Of a stretch of DNA of 64,000 nt, positions 11,821 to 22,561 are shown in pieces; position 1 is the stretch's first letter; each line of letters opens with the position of its first letter. The stretch comes from Cytospora piceicola. Its lineage: Eukaryota; Ascomycota; Sordariomycetes; Diaporthales; Cytosporaceae. The position numbers and the translations under genes were made by a program. The notes beneath the pieces are model-generated. The model was not told where the DNA came from. It did not search any database and saw only the letters and a program-made list of their open reading frames with translations. The DNA lies in contig JALQBC010000037.1 in the NCBI GenBank assembly GCA_023375675.1, positions 248,001 to 312,000 on the forward strand, given 5' to 3'.

Positions 11821-13210
11821 TGTCCGCGGGCCGGACCTGAACCTATTTTTATTAGAGAGCGATTTGAGTTATTTTTGGCGCCACAGGAGGAAGCGCATTA
11901 AAAATGGAAGCAGGCGGATCGACGGAGTCGCATTTTGACCCGGGCTTCAGGCCTCAGCAGAGACGAGACGTATCAGGCCGATCAGGCCGCCTTGTCTCGC
12001 CAGGCGAGCACACCTTACACAGTTAATGACGGACGAAGCCATGCTCCAGCCTGGTTTGTTAACGACCATTGCAGGCTGTGCTCCTGTCTACAGCCTGAAA
12101 GCCCGTATCCGCCTCGCTCCACAGCCTCAGACCGGGGAAGGCTTGCAACAGCGAAGTCCAAACCCCGAGTCCAAAATTTTGAGTAGGATACCAATTCTCA
12201 CGAGAAATCTACTCCACTCCGGATACCATGCCTGCGATTTTTGTTTTGGGGGTTGTTTGTTGTATGAATCTTGTACTTAACGTGGAATGGACGGCATCGG
12301 CACACATGGAAGCCGAGTGCCCAGGGCGTTTCCAGAGCTTATCTGGGCCATCACAGACATTTCAGCTCATTATGGGGCATGTATCTCTTGGGTGGCTGAA
12401 TACAGATTGGCGTCTCTGCCATTTCATGACCCGAAGCCATCTTCGAGTCCAGACTTGAAAACGCTTCACAACTCATAATGTATCAGTGACGGCTTCGCTC
12501 GCCTGTGTTATCCCCTCCTATGAACTCGTTATCTTTATGCTGCGTTGACTGGAAACACGGAGCCAAATGCTATAAGTAGGGCAGCCCGAGCCCCCAGACT
12601 GAAGAGCTTCAGGAGCCCAACCGGGTACCACTCCAAAACACGACAGAGTATCCTCACACAGCACACTGAGGCTACGCTCTCCGTGGTTACCAGGGAAAGT
12701 ATGCCCGCGATTTAATAGAGATAGGCATTGGCCATCGTATATTGACGTCGTGCTCTTCGTCGTGGGATGCTGACCGTTCTGGTAGGAAGGTCAGGGTCCA
12801 GAGGCTGGGTGACGCGGGATGATTATCTCGATGTTACTCGAACATTGCTCACAGAAAGTACGAGGGCCGACGCAATGTCGTGATCTTTACAGTTCATATT
12901 GTACGCATTTCCCACCGACACGACTTTCAGAAACGGAGGACTAACGAAGTTAACGGAAGACAATTCCCTAATATCAAATCCACATCCAGCACTGTTCGAA
13001 AGAGAAAGAAAAAGAATTACGCACACGTTCCGATACAGGTAGCAATGAGCTTGTCACGACTAAATTCAGAAGAAGTACAAACGATCGCCCCTGAATTCAT
13101 CCTCTCAAGTCAAACAGAACACAGAACAACACCACCAGGCGCCCTCGTCCCCTTTCCTCGACACCTCTCCCCCTCCCCCAAAACCACAGCCACCACCTCA
13201 GGCTCCGCAC
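11821..13210. other. Intergenic region, no gene seen
   Basis: Contains the 3' ends of the adenylyltransferase (+) and the polyQ-protein (-) genes, which converge here. Several open frames of 60-85 codons exist on both strands, but none has a family signature or a credible start with homology. No repeats were noticed. Confidence 0.4.
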
Positions 13211-14736
13211 TCAGCGCGCCGCTCTGCTGCCGGACGGAGCTGCTCCTGCGCCCCGGTGGCGCCGGGGGACAGCCGACCTCAGCCCCGACCTGGTCGGGAA
13301 CCCGTAGTAGGTGGCGGGCGCGGCGCGCGTCGACCGCCGCGGCACGAAGTCGAGGTTGGCTGGTCGCTGGCCGCGGCGCCGCCCGCCGAGGCGAGTCGTG
13401 CGGGGCGGGGCCGCGAAGGGGTTCTTCAGCACCTCGCCGATGGCGGCGGGGAGCTTGCCGCGGGCTTTCTCGGAGAGTGGCTGTTGCTGTTGCTGGGATC
13501 CGAACACGGGCAGAGGCAGGGGCTGTTGTTGTTGCTGAGGCAGGGGCAAGGGCAGGGGCTGAGGCTGAGGCAGTTGCTGAGGCAGTTGCTGTTGCTGTTG
13601 CTGAGGCAGTTGCTGTTGCTGAGGCAGTTGCTGTTGCTGTTGCTGAGGCAGGGGCATGGGCATGGGCTGAGGCTGAGGCTGGGGCTGAGGCATGGGCATG
13701 GGCTGAGGCTGTTGCTGTTGCTGTTGCTGAGGCAGGGGCATGGGCGTGGGCTGAGGCTGTTGCTGTTGCCGAGGTAGGGGCAAGGGCAGGGGCTGGGAGA
13801 GGGGCTGCTGTTGCTGTTGAGGTGGTGGTGGAGGTGGCGCCGGAGTTTGGCGAATTGGGGCGATCGGGGGGATCGGGGGAGCTGTGAAGTTCAGATTAGC
13901 CTCTCCGTTCCTCGGTGATCTCTCCAGGTTGATGGCTTGTCAGATAACAGAACGGGCAGAAAAGACTTACCAGGAACAGCACCACCCCTCTGCTGACCAG
14001 CCTGTCCCTGAAGCGGCGGCGGAGTGCCAATACCCTCATACAGCAAGTCCAGAGCCCGCAGATCATCCTCATCCACCGCGACACCAACCGGGCCCTCCCT
14101 CCGCCTCCGCAGCTCCACCCCGCGCGGCGCCGGCCGCCCGCCCACGTACGCCCCCATGCACCCCCTCGCCCGGCCGCCGCTGACGACGGGCGCCGCCGTC
14201 AGGGCCTCCTCGCGCTCGAACTCGAGGTCCAGGAACCTCGCCAGCGGCGGCGGCACGTCGGCGTCGTCGACGGCGGGCCCGTCGGCCAGGAACAGGGCGT
14301 ACCGCGCGAGGCGCATGCGGCGCTCGCGCCAGCGCCGGCCCTCGCGGTCGGGCACCACGCCCAGGGCTACGCCGTCCGCGTCCACGTCGCTGTCCGCCCC
14401 CGGGCGGACGGGGTTGTGGACCGTCTTGGACTGGCGGAGGGCCTCTGCGGCCTGGCGGGCCCGCGCGCTGTTGGGGGCTTCTTCCCAGGCGTCCTGGAAC
14501 TCGTCGTCCTCGTCTGCCAGGTCATCGTCGCCGCCGTCGTCGCCCAAGCCTTCGATGTTGATGTTGTTATTGTTGTCTGGAAGGTCGGGGAAGTTCAAGT
14601 GGCTGAGGAGGTCGTCCATAGTGATGGGCTCTTGGGGGTGGTCCTGATTGTAGAAATTCAGGAGGTCCCCTAGGTCTACGCCTTCTATGCTGTTCACGGT
14701 GGCCCCGGACATGGGGGGCTGCTGGACTGCTGCCAT
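13211..14736 (-). CDS. Acidic and polyQ/P low-complexity protein of unknown function
   Basis: Two exons are inferred: 14736-13971 and 13881-13211, with an 89-nt intron (GTAAGT...TTCACAG) in matching phase, giving 478 residues. The first 75 residues are acidic with hydrophobic clusters (DLGDLLNFYNQ, MDDLLSHLNFPDLPD), then a run of D/E. A middle part (about 110-200) is Arg-rich and helical with ERRMRLARYALFLADGP and FLDLEFEREEAL. Residues 255-375 are almost only Gln, Pro, Leu and Met in short repeating units. The tail is Arg-rich (RLGGRRRGQRP). No domain is recognised. The acidic-hydrophobic start together with glutamine runs resembles transcription activation regions, but no DNA-binding domain is visible. 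The gene is rich in GC and in CAG/CAA-type repeats that may vary in length. Confidence 0.75.
13495..13820 (-). repeat. CAG/CAA-type microsatellite coding polyQ/QP
   Basis: Imperfect trinucleotide and hexanucleotide repeats (TTGCTG, GAGGCA and relatives on the plus strand) run through the second exon of the polyQ protein gene and encode alternating Gln runs and Pro-Met/Pro-Leu units. Such tracts often differ in length between strains. Confidence 0.8.
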
Positions 14737-16199
14737 GGTCTCGGTGTGGTTGGGGAGCCGATATGGGAATGACTTTTACTCTGGTTTTCGTCCTCGTTAT
14801 TTGCAGAACAAGAAGAACGGTCAAGTTTGATAGGATGAGGCCCGGGATGGTGTTGAGTGGTCACTTGATGTTGTCGCTCAGGACTCAAAACTGGAAACTC
14901 ACTGTGGTCGAAATGAAACATATTCAATTGTGATCTATTGAAAGGAAACTCCGCTGTTTTGATTGCTGGTGCTCATTGTTCTGTTCTATCCCTGGAAACC
15001 GTTTCCGGTCAAGTCAAAGATCAACCAGACTCTCTTTGTTCAAATGTCACTGAACTTTCAATCGCCAACGTCCAGAGGTTTGGTAGGAATTTGTAAGGCC
15101 CTTAATTCTAAAATCAAATACCGATTAGGATGTCTGATTTCAAAAAAACGCAACTGGCAATATCTAGCTCATTCCAGGTAGGTCCTGAAAGAAATGAATC
15201 AATGAAAGTTCCCAACTTGCTACTTACATCACTACCTACCACGTTAAATGATACCGACAGCATAAGAAGTTTCTGCCGATTCTCGGGATTAGAGTGCAGA
15301 TGCGTATAGTCATGTGTATATCATTTGATCAAATCCCGTCCAAATACGGTGGAGGCAATATAAGGACTCCTGTACTTGAAGAACATTGATTATATGTACT
15401 TGTACCCTTATGAGGGAATTGACATCTTCATACGTTCCCGCCAAGAAAGGTATGGATAATCCAGGAATCGATGAAGACATGACTACGAGGCCCCATCAAT
15501 GTCTTACAAGTGGACTTAATCAACCGATTTGTCCTTGGATACCGGCTCCTCAGCACTGCTACTTGTGGGCAGCGAGGCAATCACCCAGCTCGTTGAGACG
15601 GTCTGGCAACCGCAGGCTGTTCTCGCTTTACATACATATAGTCTGGCCATCCTCAACGGCTCTGCTAGGATATAGCAAGCCATTTTCTCCAGGGCATCAG
15701 GTTTGGCTTGGGTGCAGCTTAACGTTGTGTCCTCGTGACCGCGGCTCTCTATTAGAAATTGCCCAGCAGCTGGATCGAATTGCCTTTTTACGGGCTACCG
15801 AGCAACACGTGGGACGTTTTAGCAGTTTGTTAAAAAGTTACGGTTGTACTTGGAAGCGTATTAGATGAGCTCCGGTCATGTGGGCCAACAGTGCTTCATA
15901 TCAAGATTGAAGCCATTCAATTAGGTACATATAATTACCCAGTAGGTACCTACAACCCTACTTCTAAGTACCTAGGTAGGTATTTAGGTAAAATGTGTTT
16001 AAGCATCCTCGGGGGGGAGGGGGGCGTTCGAAGTATTCATCCAATATTGAAGCAGGCAGAAACTTTGGTTCTCTTCAACATTTCCCACAGTCCCAACTTC
16101 AATTACTTGCAAGTACACAGGCAAAACACAACACACGAAAATACAAAGCTGGCCACCTCAACAAGCCAAGTAGCACTCTCGCGCATACAAAGCCTCACC
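14737..16199. other. Divergent intergenic region with TAGGTA-type repeats
   Basis: Lies between the starts of the polyQ-protein gene (-) and the 2EXR gene (+). A dense set of TAGGTACC/CCTAGGTA motifs fills 15921-15990, about 210-280 bp upstream of the 2EXR start. A 160-codon open frame at 15386-15868 shows no recognisable protein character and is not called. Short G-run at about 16010-16023. Confidence 0.45.
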
Positions 16200-17647
16200 A
16201 TGGACGCCCCTCCTCGTACAATCATTATGCGTCAGAATGATTTGTCTGACGACGAAGACCTTACCATCGCGTCATCCTCTCAATGCGTCACCGAGCTTCA
16301 GCGGCTTCAACCAGCGACATTTGGCACTTCGACTGGATCACACATCCACGTGCTTCAGTGGGATGATAGCCTTGGAGCTTGGAAGGACGTTGTTTTTGGC
16401 GACGGAATTTCCAGTCTAGAAGGAAGCCTTCAAACTCTCGCGATGGGCAAGCTAAAGAAAGATGGTGCGATCGGTGGTAAGTTGAAAACTTGCACTAATA
16501 GCACACGACTACATGTCATATGCCCAAACAATATACACACACAAGATCAATTACTTACATTTGAGGTAATAACTCAGTTGCTCCGACAACCCTTCACAAA
16601 TTCTCCAAATTTCCCCTCGAAATCAGACAAATGATCTGGGAGCTTTGCCTCCCGCCAAGGATCATCAAGTTATGGTACGATGAACCACACGCGATACGCC
16701 GACTCCATACGCACCCACTGATCGCGAGCGTGAACCGAGACGCATTCCAGGTCGCCTTGCGCTTTGGTGGTTGGACACCGGTCATGGTGAAGCAAAAGGT
16801 CTTTTGGTCCTTGTCTCCTTACAAACCTCAAGACATCTGGTTCAGCAAGAAGGACATGGTCTACCTGGGCATTGACGACTGCAAGACCCTCACAACTCAA
16901 CCCGTCCATGGCCTAGATGGAAATGGAATCTGTCGCCCTGCGCGGAATCCAGCCACCCAACTCCTTATCTCCCGCGATCTTGGAGACAGGCTTGGCTGGC
17001 CCGAAAACCCCGAATACCGCAAGGGTCAGCCACTGAAAGAGAAATACAATGACACACCGGCTGGCAAGATCCTGTACGACAAGTTCCTCAAGGTTCGCAA
17101 GAGCTTCATGCTGGAAGTGCACCGTTTCGAGGTCCTTCTTGAAGGACCGGCTAGGGAGAAGGCTATCCAGGCGGGCTTGTTCGGCCTCTGGGGAGACGAG
17201 CCGGCCTTCATCGACGCCGATGATACTGCTGCCCTCTGCAAATACAAAGCCCTGCTGGAGAAGGGCTCCGGAACATTCGTCATTGATCCCACCACGGATG
17301 CTGACATATTGTATGGGTTTGAGGCTATGAATGCCTTGGATAAAAGCCACGGCCGCTCCAGCGGCTGCTGGTTCCTGGAACAGCTCTTGTGTGTCCTCGG
17401 TGATCTGGAAGAAGTGAAGTTCGACTGGGGTGGCGTCATCCGCCCGAGCGGGAAGGTTAACAATGGGCATCCGATGGTAAAGAAACTGGGCGTGTCACTG
17501 CCGGAATGCAAACACGTTTTTGTGTTTGAGCTTCTTTCGGATGAGGACACCCGACGTGAAAAGGACCGCTTGTCATGGTTTTACAGATCGGAGGACAATG
17601 AAGGCGAGGAGGCGGAAGGGAAGCCGGAAGAGGAGACTGACAAGTAG
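16200..17647 (+). CDS. 2EXR-domain protein
   Basis: Fungal protein with the 2EXR domain, an F-box-like region common in large Pezizomycotina families. Two exons are inferred: 16200-16476 and 16578-17647, with a 101-nt intron, giving 448 residues. A second in-phase acceptor at 16565 would add four residues. The diagnostic opening is LHKFSKFPLEIRQMIWELCLPPRIIKL at about residues 97-123, followed by HPLIASVNRDAF, the usual conserved continuation. The first 92 residues (NDLSDDEDLTIASSS and on) are polar and variable, and the tail is Glu-rich. The cellular role of 2EXR proteins is not settled; an adaptor role in ubiquitin ligases has been suggested from the F-box likeness. Nothing in the neighbourhood narrows it. 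Confidence 0.8.
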
Positions 17648-18877
17648 ACCGCTGACGTTGACTCCAGCGATCCAGGAGAGTGCGCCATGATCGACTAGGT
17701 GATTCAGACTGCAACTCAATTCAGACTTATTGATCAAGTTGACCTCCGGGCCCTTATTGGGTAAACTAAAGAAGAGGTGGAGAGGCAGACGGGAGAAAGT
17801 TGGCAGTTCCCAAGGGTTGTCAATGCAGAAGGTGGTACATGTTGATATATGTATGGCAGGCAAGAGAGTTAGGTATGCATGGGCGGCATTAATAGCAACC
17901 TCCCAGAAGACTAGGGTTGAGAACAAGCAGAGAATGACTGGAAAATGCAACACCTCAATGTTACTTCGACAAATTTCCGCAGAGAACACTCGCTTTCACA
18001 TATGTACTCTGTGAGTTGCCTAGGCTTTGTTAATCTGCTGTAGTTAGTGTCTATTCGACGAGACAATGTAAAAGGTGGAAGGTCCCTAGAGGAGATATAT
18101 ATCTACTTTCAAATTTACAAACCGCAAAGGCAGTTTCAAGTCCCAGTACTCATTCTTAATACATATACCGAGTATATAACGACATCTCGATTCAAATGTA
18201 CTCATATAGCAGGAGCGAGAGTAGCTTCGTTCTCTAAGTATTGAAGTTTTGGCTCTAAAGCTAAGCATAAAATGAATATCCCCCATGTAGCAAGCTTGAG
18301 TTGCGATGACTACTTGAGGTAACTTAGGTACATACCTAGGTACCTACCTAGGTATCCTCATTTTAACAATGCAGAAGAGCAGACCAGTATTGCGGATTTA
18401 TCACACAAGTAATGGAAAGGCAATGAACAAGAAATTCTATCCCGAAAACGAGAAGTAATGTAAGCTGGAGGTCCAGCAATGAGGTGCTTGGCTCCGAGGG
18501 GGACGAAATTAAGAAGATGAGTTTTTGATCTTCAACCGGGATGGGAGACATTTGCTGAGGCAATGGGACACTAGAGTCAAGAAGAATTGCGTATGAAGTG
18601 ACCTGGCTTCCTGCCTTCAAGAACATGTTCCCCAATCACGAAAGCTCACGTTGTGATATGTAGTCGCTATCTAATCATTGGTTTCGCCACGGGATGCAGT
18701 CTCATTTCCCCAGTTCGGGTTGCCATAAGCTCATATAAGCACGTAAATGCTCTCTTGTAACGAATACTGTCATTGAAATTGGAGACGCATCCAAACAACT
18801 CCGTAGAAGCCTAATACACTTTCCTCGGACACTCGCGGACCGAGGGGGATATCACTACTTCCTGCAAATTCACCAGT
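17648..18877. other. Convergent intergenic region, no gene seen
   Basis: Holds the 3' flanks of the 2EXR gene and VPS27, which converge. TACCTAGGTA palindromes cluster at about 18318-18354. Only short chance frames are present. Confidence 0.45.
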
Positions 18878-21313
18878 CTACAACTCAATCAACGCCTCCT
18901 CAACCACTGGCTGTTGCGGCGCAATGGCATGCTGCGGCGCCGTCGGGAACGCCTCTTGCTGGAATCCACCATATTGCTGTGGTTGTTGGTGCTGTTGCCA
19001 AGGTGCCGACGACGGTACAGGTACCGGGACGTGTTGAGCTGCTGGGTGCTGCCAGTACGGCGCCTGGGGCTGTTGCGGTTGAGGGGGTTGCTGCTGAACG
19101 GGCTGAGCATGAGCAGCGGGAGCGGATGTCTCGGGAACGGGCTGGGGATGTTGGGAGTACTGCTGAACAGACTGTTGAAGGTTGGGGTAGGGTGATGGCG
19201 CGACTTCTGATGGAGCGTTGGGCGAGCCTTGCTGGTTTTGGCCGGGTTGTTGGAAGTAAAAGGAGGCATTAGGGTCACTGGTTGGTGTCGTACCGACAGA
19301 CTCAGGGGCGCTCGGTTGTTGCTGAGGGAGTGACATATGGCTCATTTGTGGGGTAGCGGTTTCGCTGGGAGTGTAGTTTTGCTGCGGCGGGTACTGGTTC
19401 GGTGGTGCAGAGGCCGCCCAACTATCCTGCCGTTGCTGCTGTGGAAGGTATTGATGCTGTGAAGGACCGGATAATGATGCACGCTTGTCGTAGGTTGCGT
19501 ATTGAGGTTGAGGTGTAGGTTGTGAAGGGTGAGGGTAAGACGACTGGGGGAGGGGCCTGCCATAATCTTGCTGAGGTTCACCACCGTAGAAGCTCTCAGC
19601 CGGACCAACATGGCTGATGGGAACATTGGGTTGTATCGTCGGGTAAGGACTTGAGGTCTGACGCGGCATTGGCAGATTGTAGCCTCCAAGGTTCTGGTGG
19701 TGGAAAGCTTTTGATAATCGATCTTCCAGCATCCGGTCGTAGTAGCGCACTGCTGTTTGGAGCTTGGCATGCAGATCCAAGAGGGTATCTACCCCGTGTT
19801 AGCTATGTTGCAACGAAGAATAGAGCATCTAAACTCACCATGCTTGCTCATCGTCTCCCCATAAGTTCGAGCCAGCTTTGGTCGTAGCGTTCCGATGCTA
19901 TCGTACAGCTCCTGAATCTGTGGCTCCCGAAGAATGGTACCCTGGGGTTGGGTTTGCAATCGATCGACAAGGGTAGAAAACAGGTTGATGTTTTCGGCCT
20001 CGACGGGCGTCAACTCGTAATCGTTCTTAGGCAAGGTAAAGGTAGTCGATGATGTGTTACCCCCAGTGGCTGTTGTCTGCTCCTTGAGAGCTGCGGCATG
20101 CTTCTTCTTCTGCTCTTCCATATCAGTCAAAGACGCGGCGATGGCCGCCATCAAATCCGCGTCCTCCTCCTCGGCTTGCTTGCCTGGAGAATTTCCGTTG
20201 GCCTTGGCATCGAAGCTTGGCCCATTAGTGGTAGGTGGGACATATCCTCTCCCCTTCTGGTGACTCTGGACCTCCTCCAAGCTCATGGCCAGGGCCTTCT
20301 TCAGATCCTCGTCGAAACTATCATCAACCCTAGGGTTTCGAGGCTGCATGGAAACAGATTGGCGCTTGGACGAAGATTTGGGCGGCGACTGCTCCTGAAT
20401 ATGACCGCCTCCTCTCCCAGGCCCTGACTTGTCCGTCAACTTCGCATAGCATCCATCATCGACCCTTACTGGCTGTAATATGCCCAGGTGAGGCAAAGGC
20501 AATGATTTGCTTGAGCATTGTTGGTCGAACACATTTCCACAGTTCCGGCAATGATGCTTGCGATTCGTGAAAGTGAAAGCTGTTCGGCATCGCATGCAGA
20601 CATCTGAGTCGATCCATTCAGGAGGCTGGTCGGTCAAGTTAGCACAACCACATGATTTGTTGGTATAGCAAGGCTAAGCCACGTACCGCACTGCTGTCTA
20701 TCATGCTGCTAGACACAACAGTCCTCGGTGGAAACTGGAAGCCCTCGTGTTGTAGCGTCAAGTACACCTCGGTAATGTAGGTGAGCTCGTGACGCCCCTC
20801 AGTCGCGGCAGACCAAGTCTGGATATATTCAAGGATCTTGGAACGGACGTCCTGGTTCACGGCAGCTGGTCCGACGGCTTTCAGCAGGGAGACGAGGTTA
20901 TCCATAAACTCTCTGGAGGCAATCTCGGTGAGGAAGTGCTGGCCCCCATTCTTGACGCAGGTATCTGTAAGCTTCACAGGAAGTTAGCAACGACGGTGGT
21001 GCAGGTTGGGCGTTTGGAGCGGTGGTTGGCATACGTTCAACGCGCTTAGTTGGGTATTTGGGTTCTTATCGCCGATGCGTTTCTTCAAGGAGCGCATGGC
21101 ATCTTTGGGTGGGACGGTCTTGGATCTAACGACGTCGGATATCTCGAGGTTGAGAGCTATGTCCTCCCTGCAACACACGGCATCGCATTAGCGTGGCTGC
21201 TCACAGCTATTGTGACGGGTTTGGCAGCTTCCTCCTTACAAACTGCTGCTTGTAGCCCTCTGGATCTGCTCGTCCAAGGCGGACGATGCCGAAGAAGACC
21301 ACCATCCCATCAT
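18878..21313 (-). CDS. VPS27: Vps27, ESCRT-0 subunit (VHS-FYVE-UIM)
   Basis: Endosomal ESCRT-0 subunit that binds phosphatidylinositol 3-phosphate and ubiquitinated cargo and recruits ESCRT-I. Five exons are inferred: 21313-21240, 21167-21035, 20971-20687, 20625-19839 and 19788-18878, giving 729 residues with consistent phases; introns are 50-72 nt. The VHS domain covers about residues 8-150 ([22 protein letters not shown]). The FYVE zinc finger begins WIDSDVC near 168 and has the signature RKHHCRNCG at 186-194. Two ubiquitin-interacting motifs follow ([15 protein letters not shown] near 268, [14 protein letters not shown] near 319), then a helical GAT-like segment (about 365-430). The long Pro/Gln-rich tail ends ALIEL, probably a clathrin-box-like or late-domain region. 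MMGWWSSS is a typical start for filamentous-fungal orthologues. It is divergent from a deubiquitinase of the same pathway. Confidence 0.95.
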
Positions 21314-22561
21314 GCCGGGCGGTCTGTGGTGGTGGAGGGGGCGCGCGATATGAACAGAAGCGCTCGGTCGTGGCCGGCGGGTCAACGGATGGATGGATGG
21401 GTAGTCGGCCGGATTGCGGTGTCAGAGACGTTGTGTATTCGATGATGTCGTCCTGGTGATAGGCAGCTAGAAGTGTATGGGTGGTGAGCTTGGAAGAGAG
21501 AGGGGTTGTAAATGGAATGTTGGGTGGTGACACTGGTTGGATGGCGATGTTTCGTGGTTGACCTTCAAGCACGGATTACAGTTACAGATGCCCAGTATAG
21601 TGCCTGCCTAGATGAGGCGCCGAGGTAGCTTACGTCGGGGGGTACGTACCCTTGTCTGACTTGACCCTCCAGTGACCTGATCAGGCTCACATGGCCAACA
21701 GCCACGTTCTGACTTAGCTAAGTTTACTGCTAACTACTAAGGTAACCCCGCCAGACCCTTCTGTAGAAGCTGTGAGGACAGCTCGTACCAATGCTGTTTG
21801 TTTGCTTCAGGCGCCACTGAAACCTAAGGCCACCTTACTTAGCACGATGAGGTGCAAGTGAACCCCCACTATTTTGGTGCCCGTCGGGGCTGGTCGGGTT
21901 GGTCGGTACTTATTACCAATAGCCCGGCCCAAGGTTCAAGGTTGCCAGATGGCCGATTAGATATTCGGAACTATATCGCCTTCTCGTGAAGTTGCATTTG
22001 CCTGTGACCTCATATCATTCGCGGACTCGACACTGCCGACCACGACAGCTACAACACCACCACCTTCTTAACCTTTATTCCATGCCGCTTGCAAGATATC
22101 TACGAACACATCGCATCGTCCACACCTCCTGACCTTTGTACATATTGCTTCGGCCCGACCTGACGACGACTACGTACACTATCCGTATCTAAATACAGCA
22201 CGGATCCCGTACCCTTTATAGCTTCTCTTTGTTGAGGATTACCATGTACTGGCCATAAGCCATCCGTCCAGGTCGTAGCAACAAAGCATGGTTACGTTGC
22301 TCACGCCACGCGCTCTCTTTCTTCCACGAAACACGATCCAGGACTCTACGTAATTCTACGAACCCTCACGATCTCGCCGACTCCTCATCCGATCTGACCG
22401 CCACCCATGCTTCTACCCTCGCCGACACAGGCTCTCAGACTCCACTCACCTTTGTCCGCCCTGCTATTCGATCAAGCCCCGAAAACGAATACCAACACAT
22501 CGTCATAAAATATAAACTGAGGCCTTGCGCCAACCCCGGACACGCTGTCGTCCAAGTTCAC
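21314..22561. promoter_or_regulatory. Bidirectional promoter region of VPS27 and the deubiquitinase gene
   Basis: This 1.25-kb interval separates two starts pointing away from each other. It includes CT-rich leader-like sequence on the plus side (22050-22560). No gene is supported inside, and no specific transcription-factor site is claimed. Confidence 0.45.

Noticed and set aside
15386..15868. Plus-strand open frame of 160 codons
   Set aside because: Mixed composition, no motif, no plausible splice partners; consistent with a chance frame.
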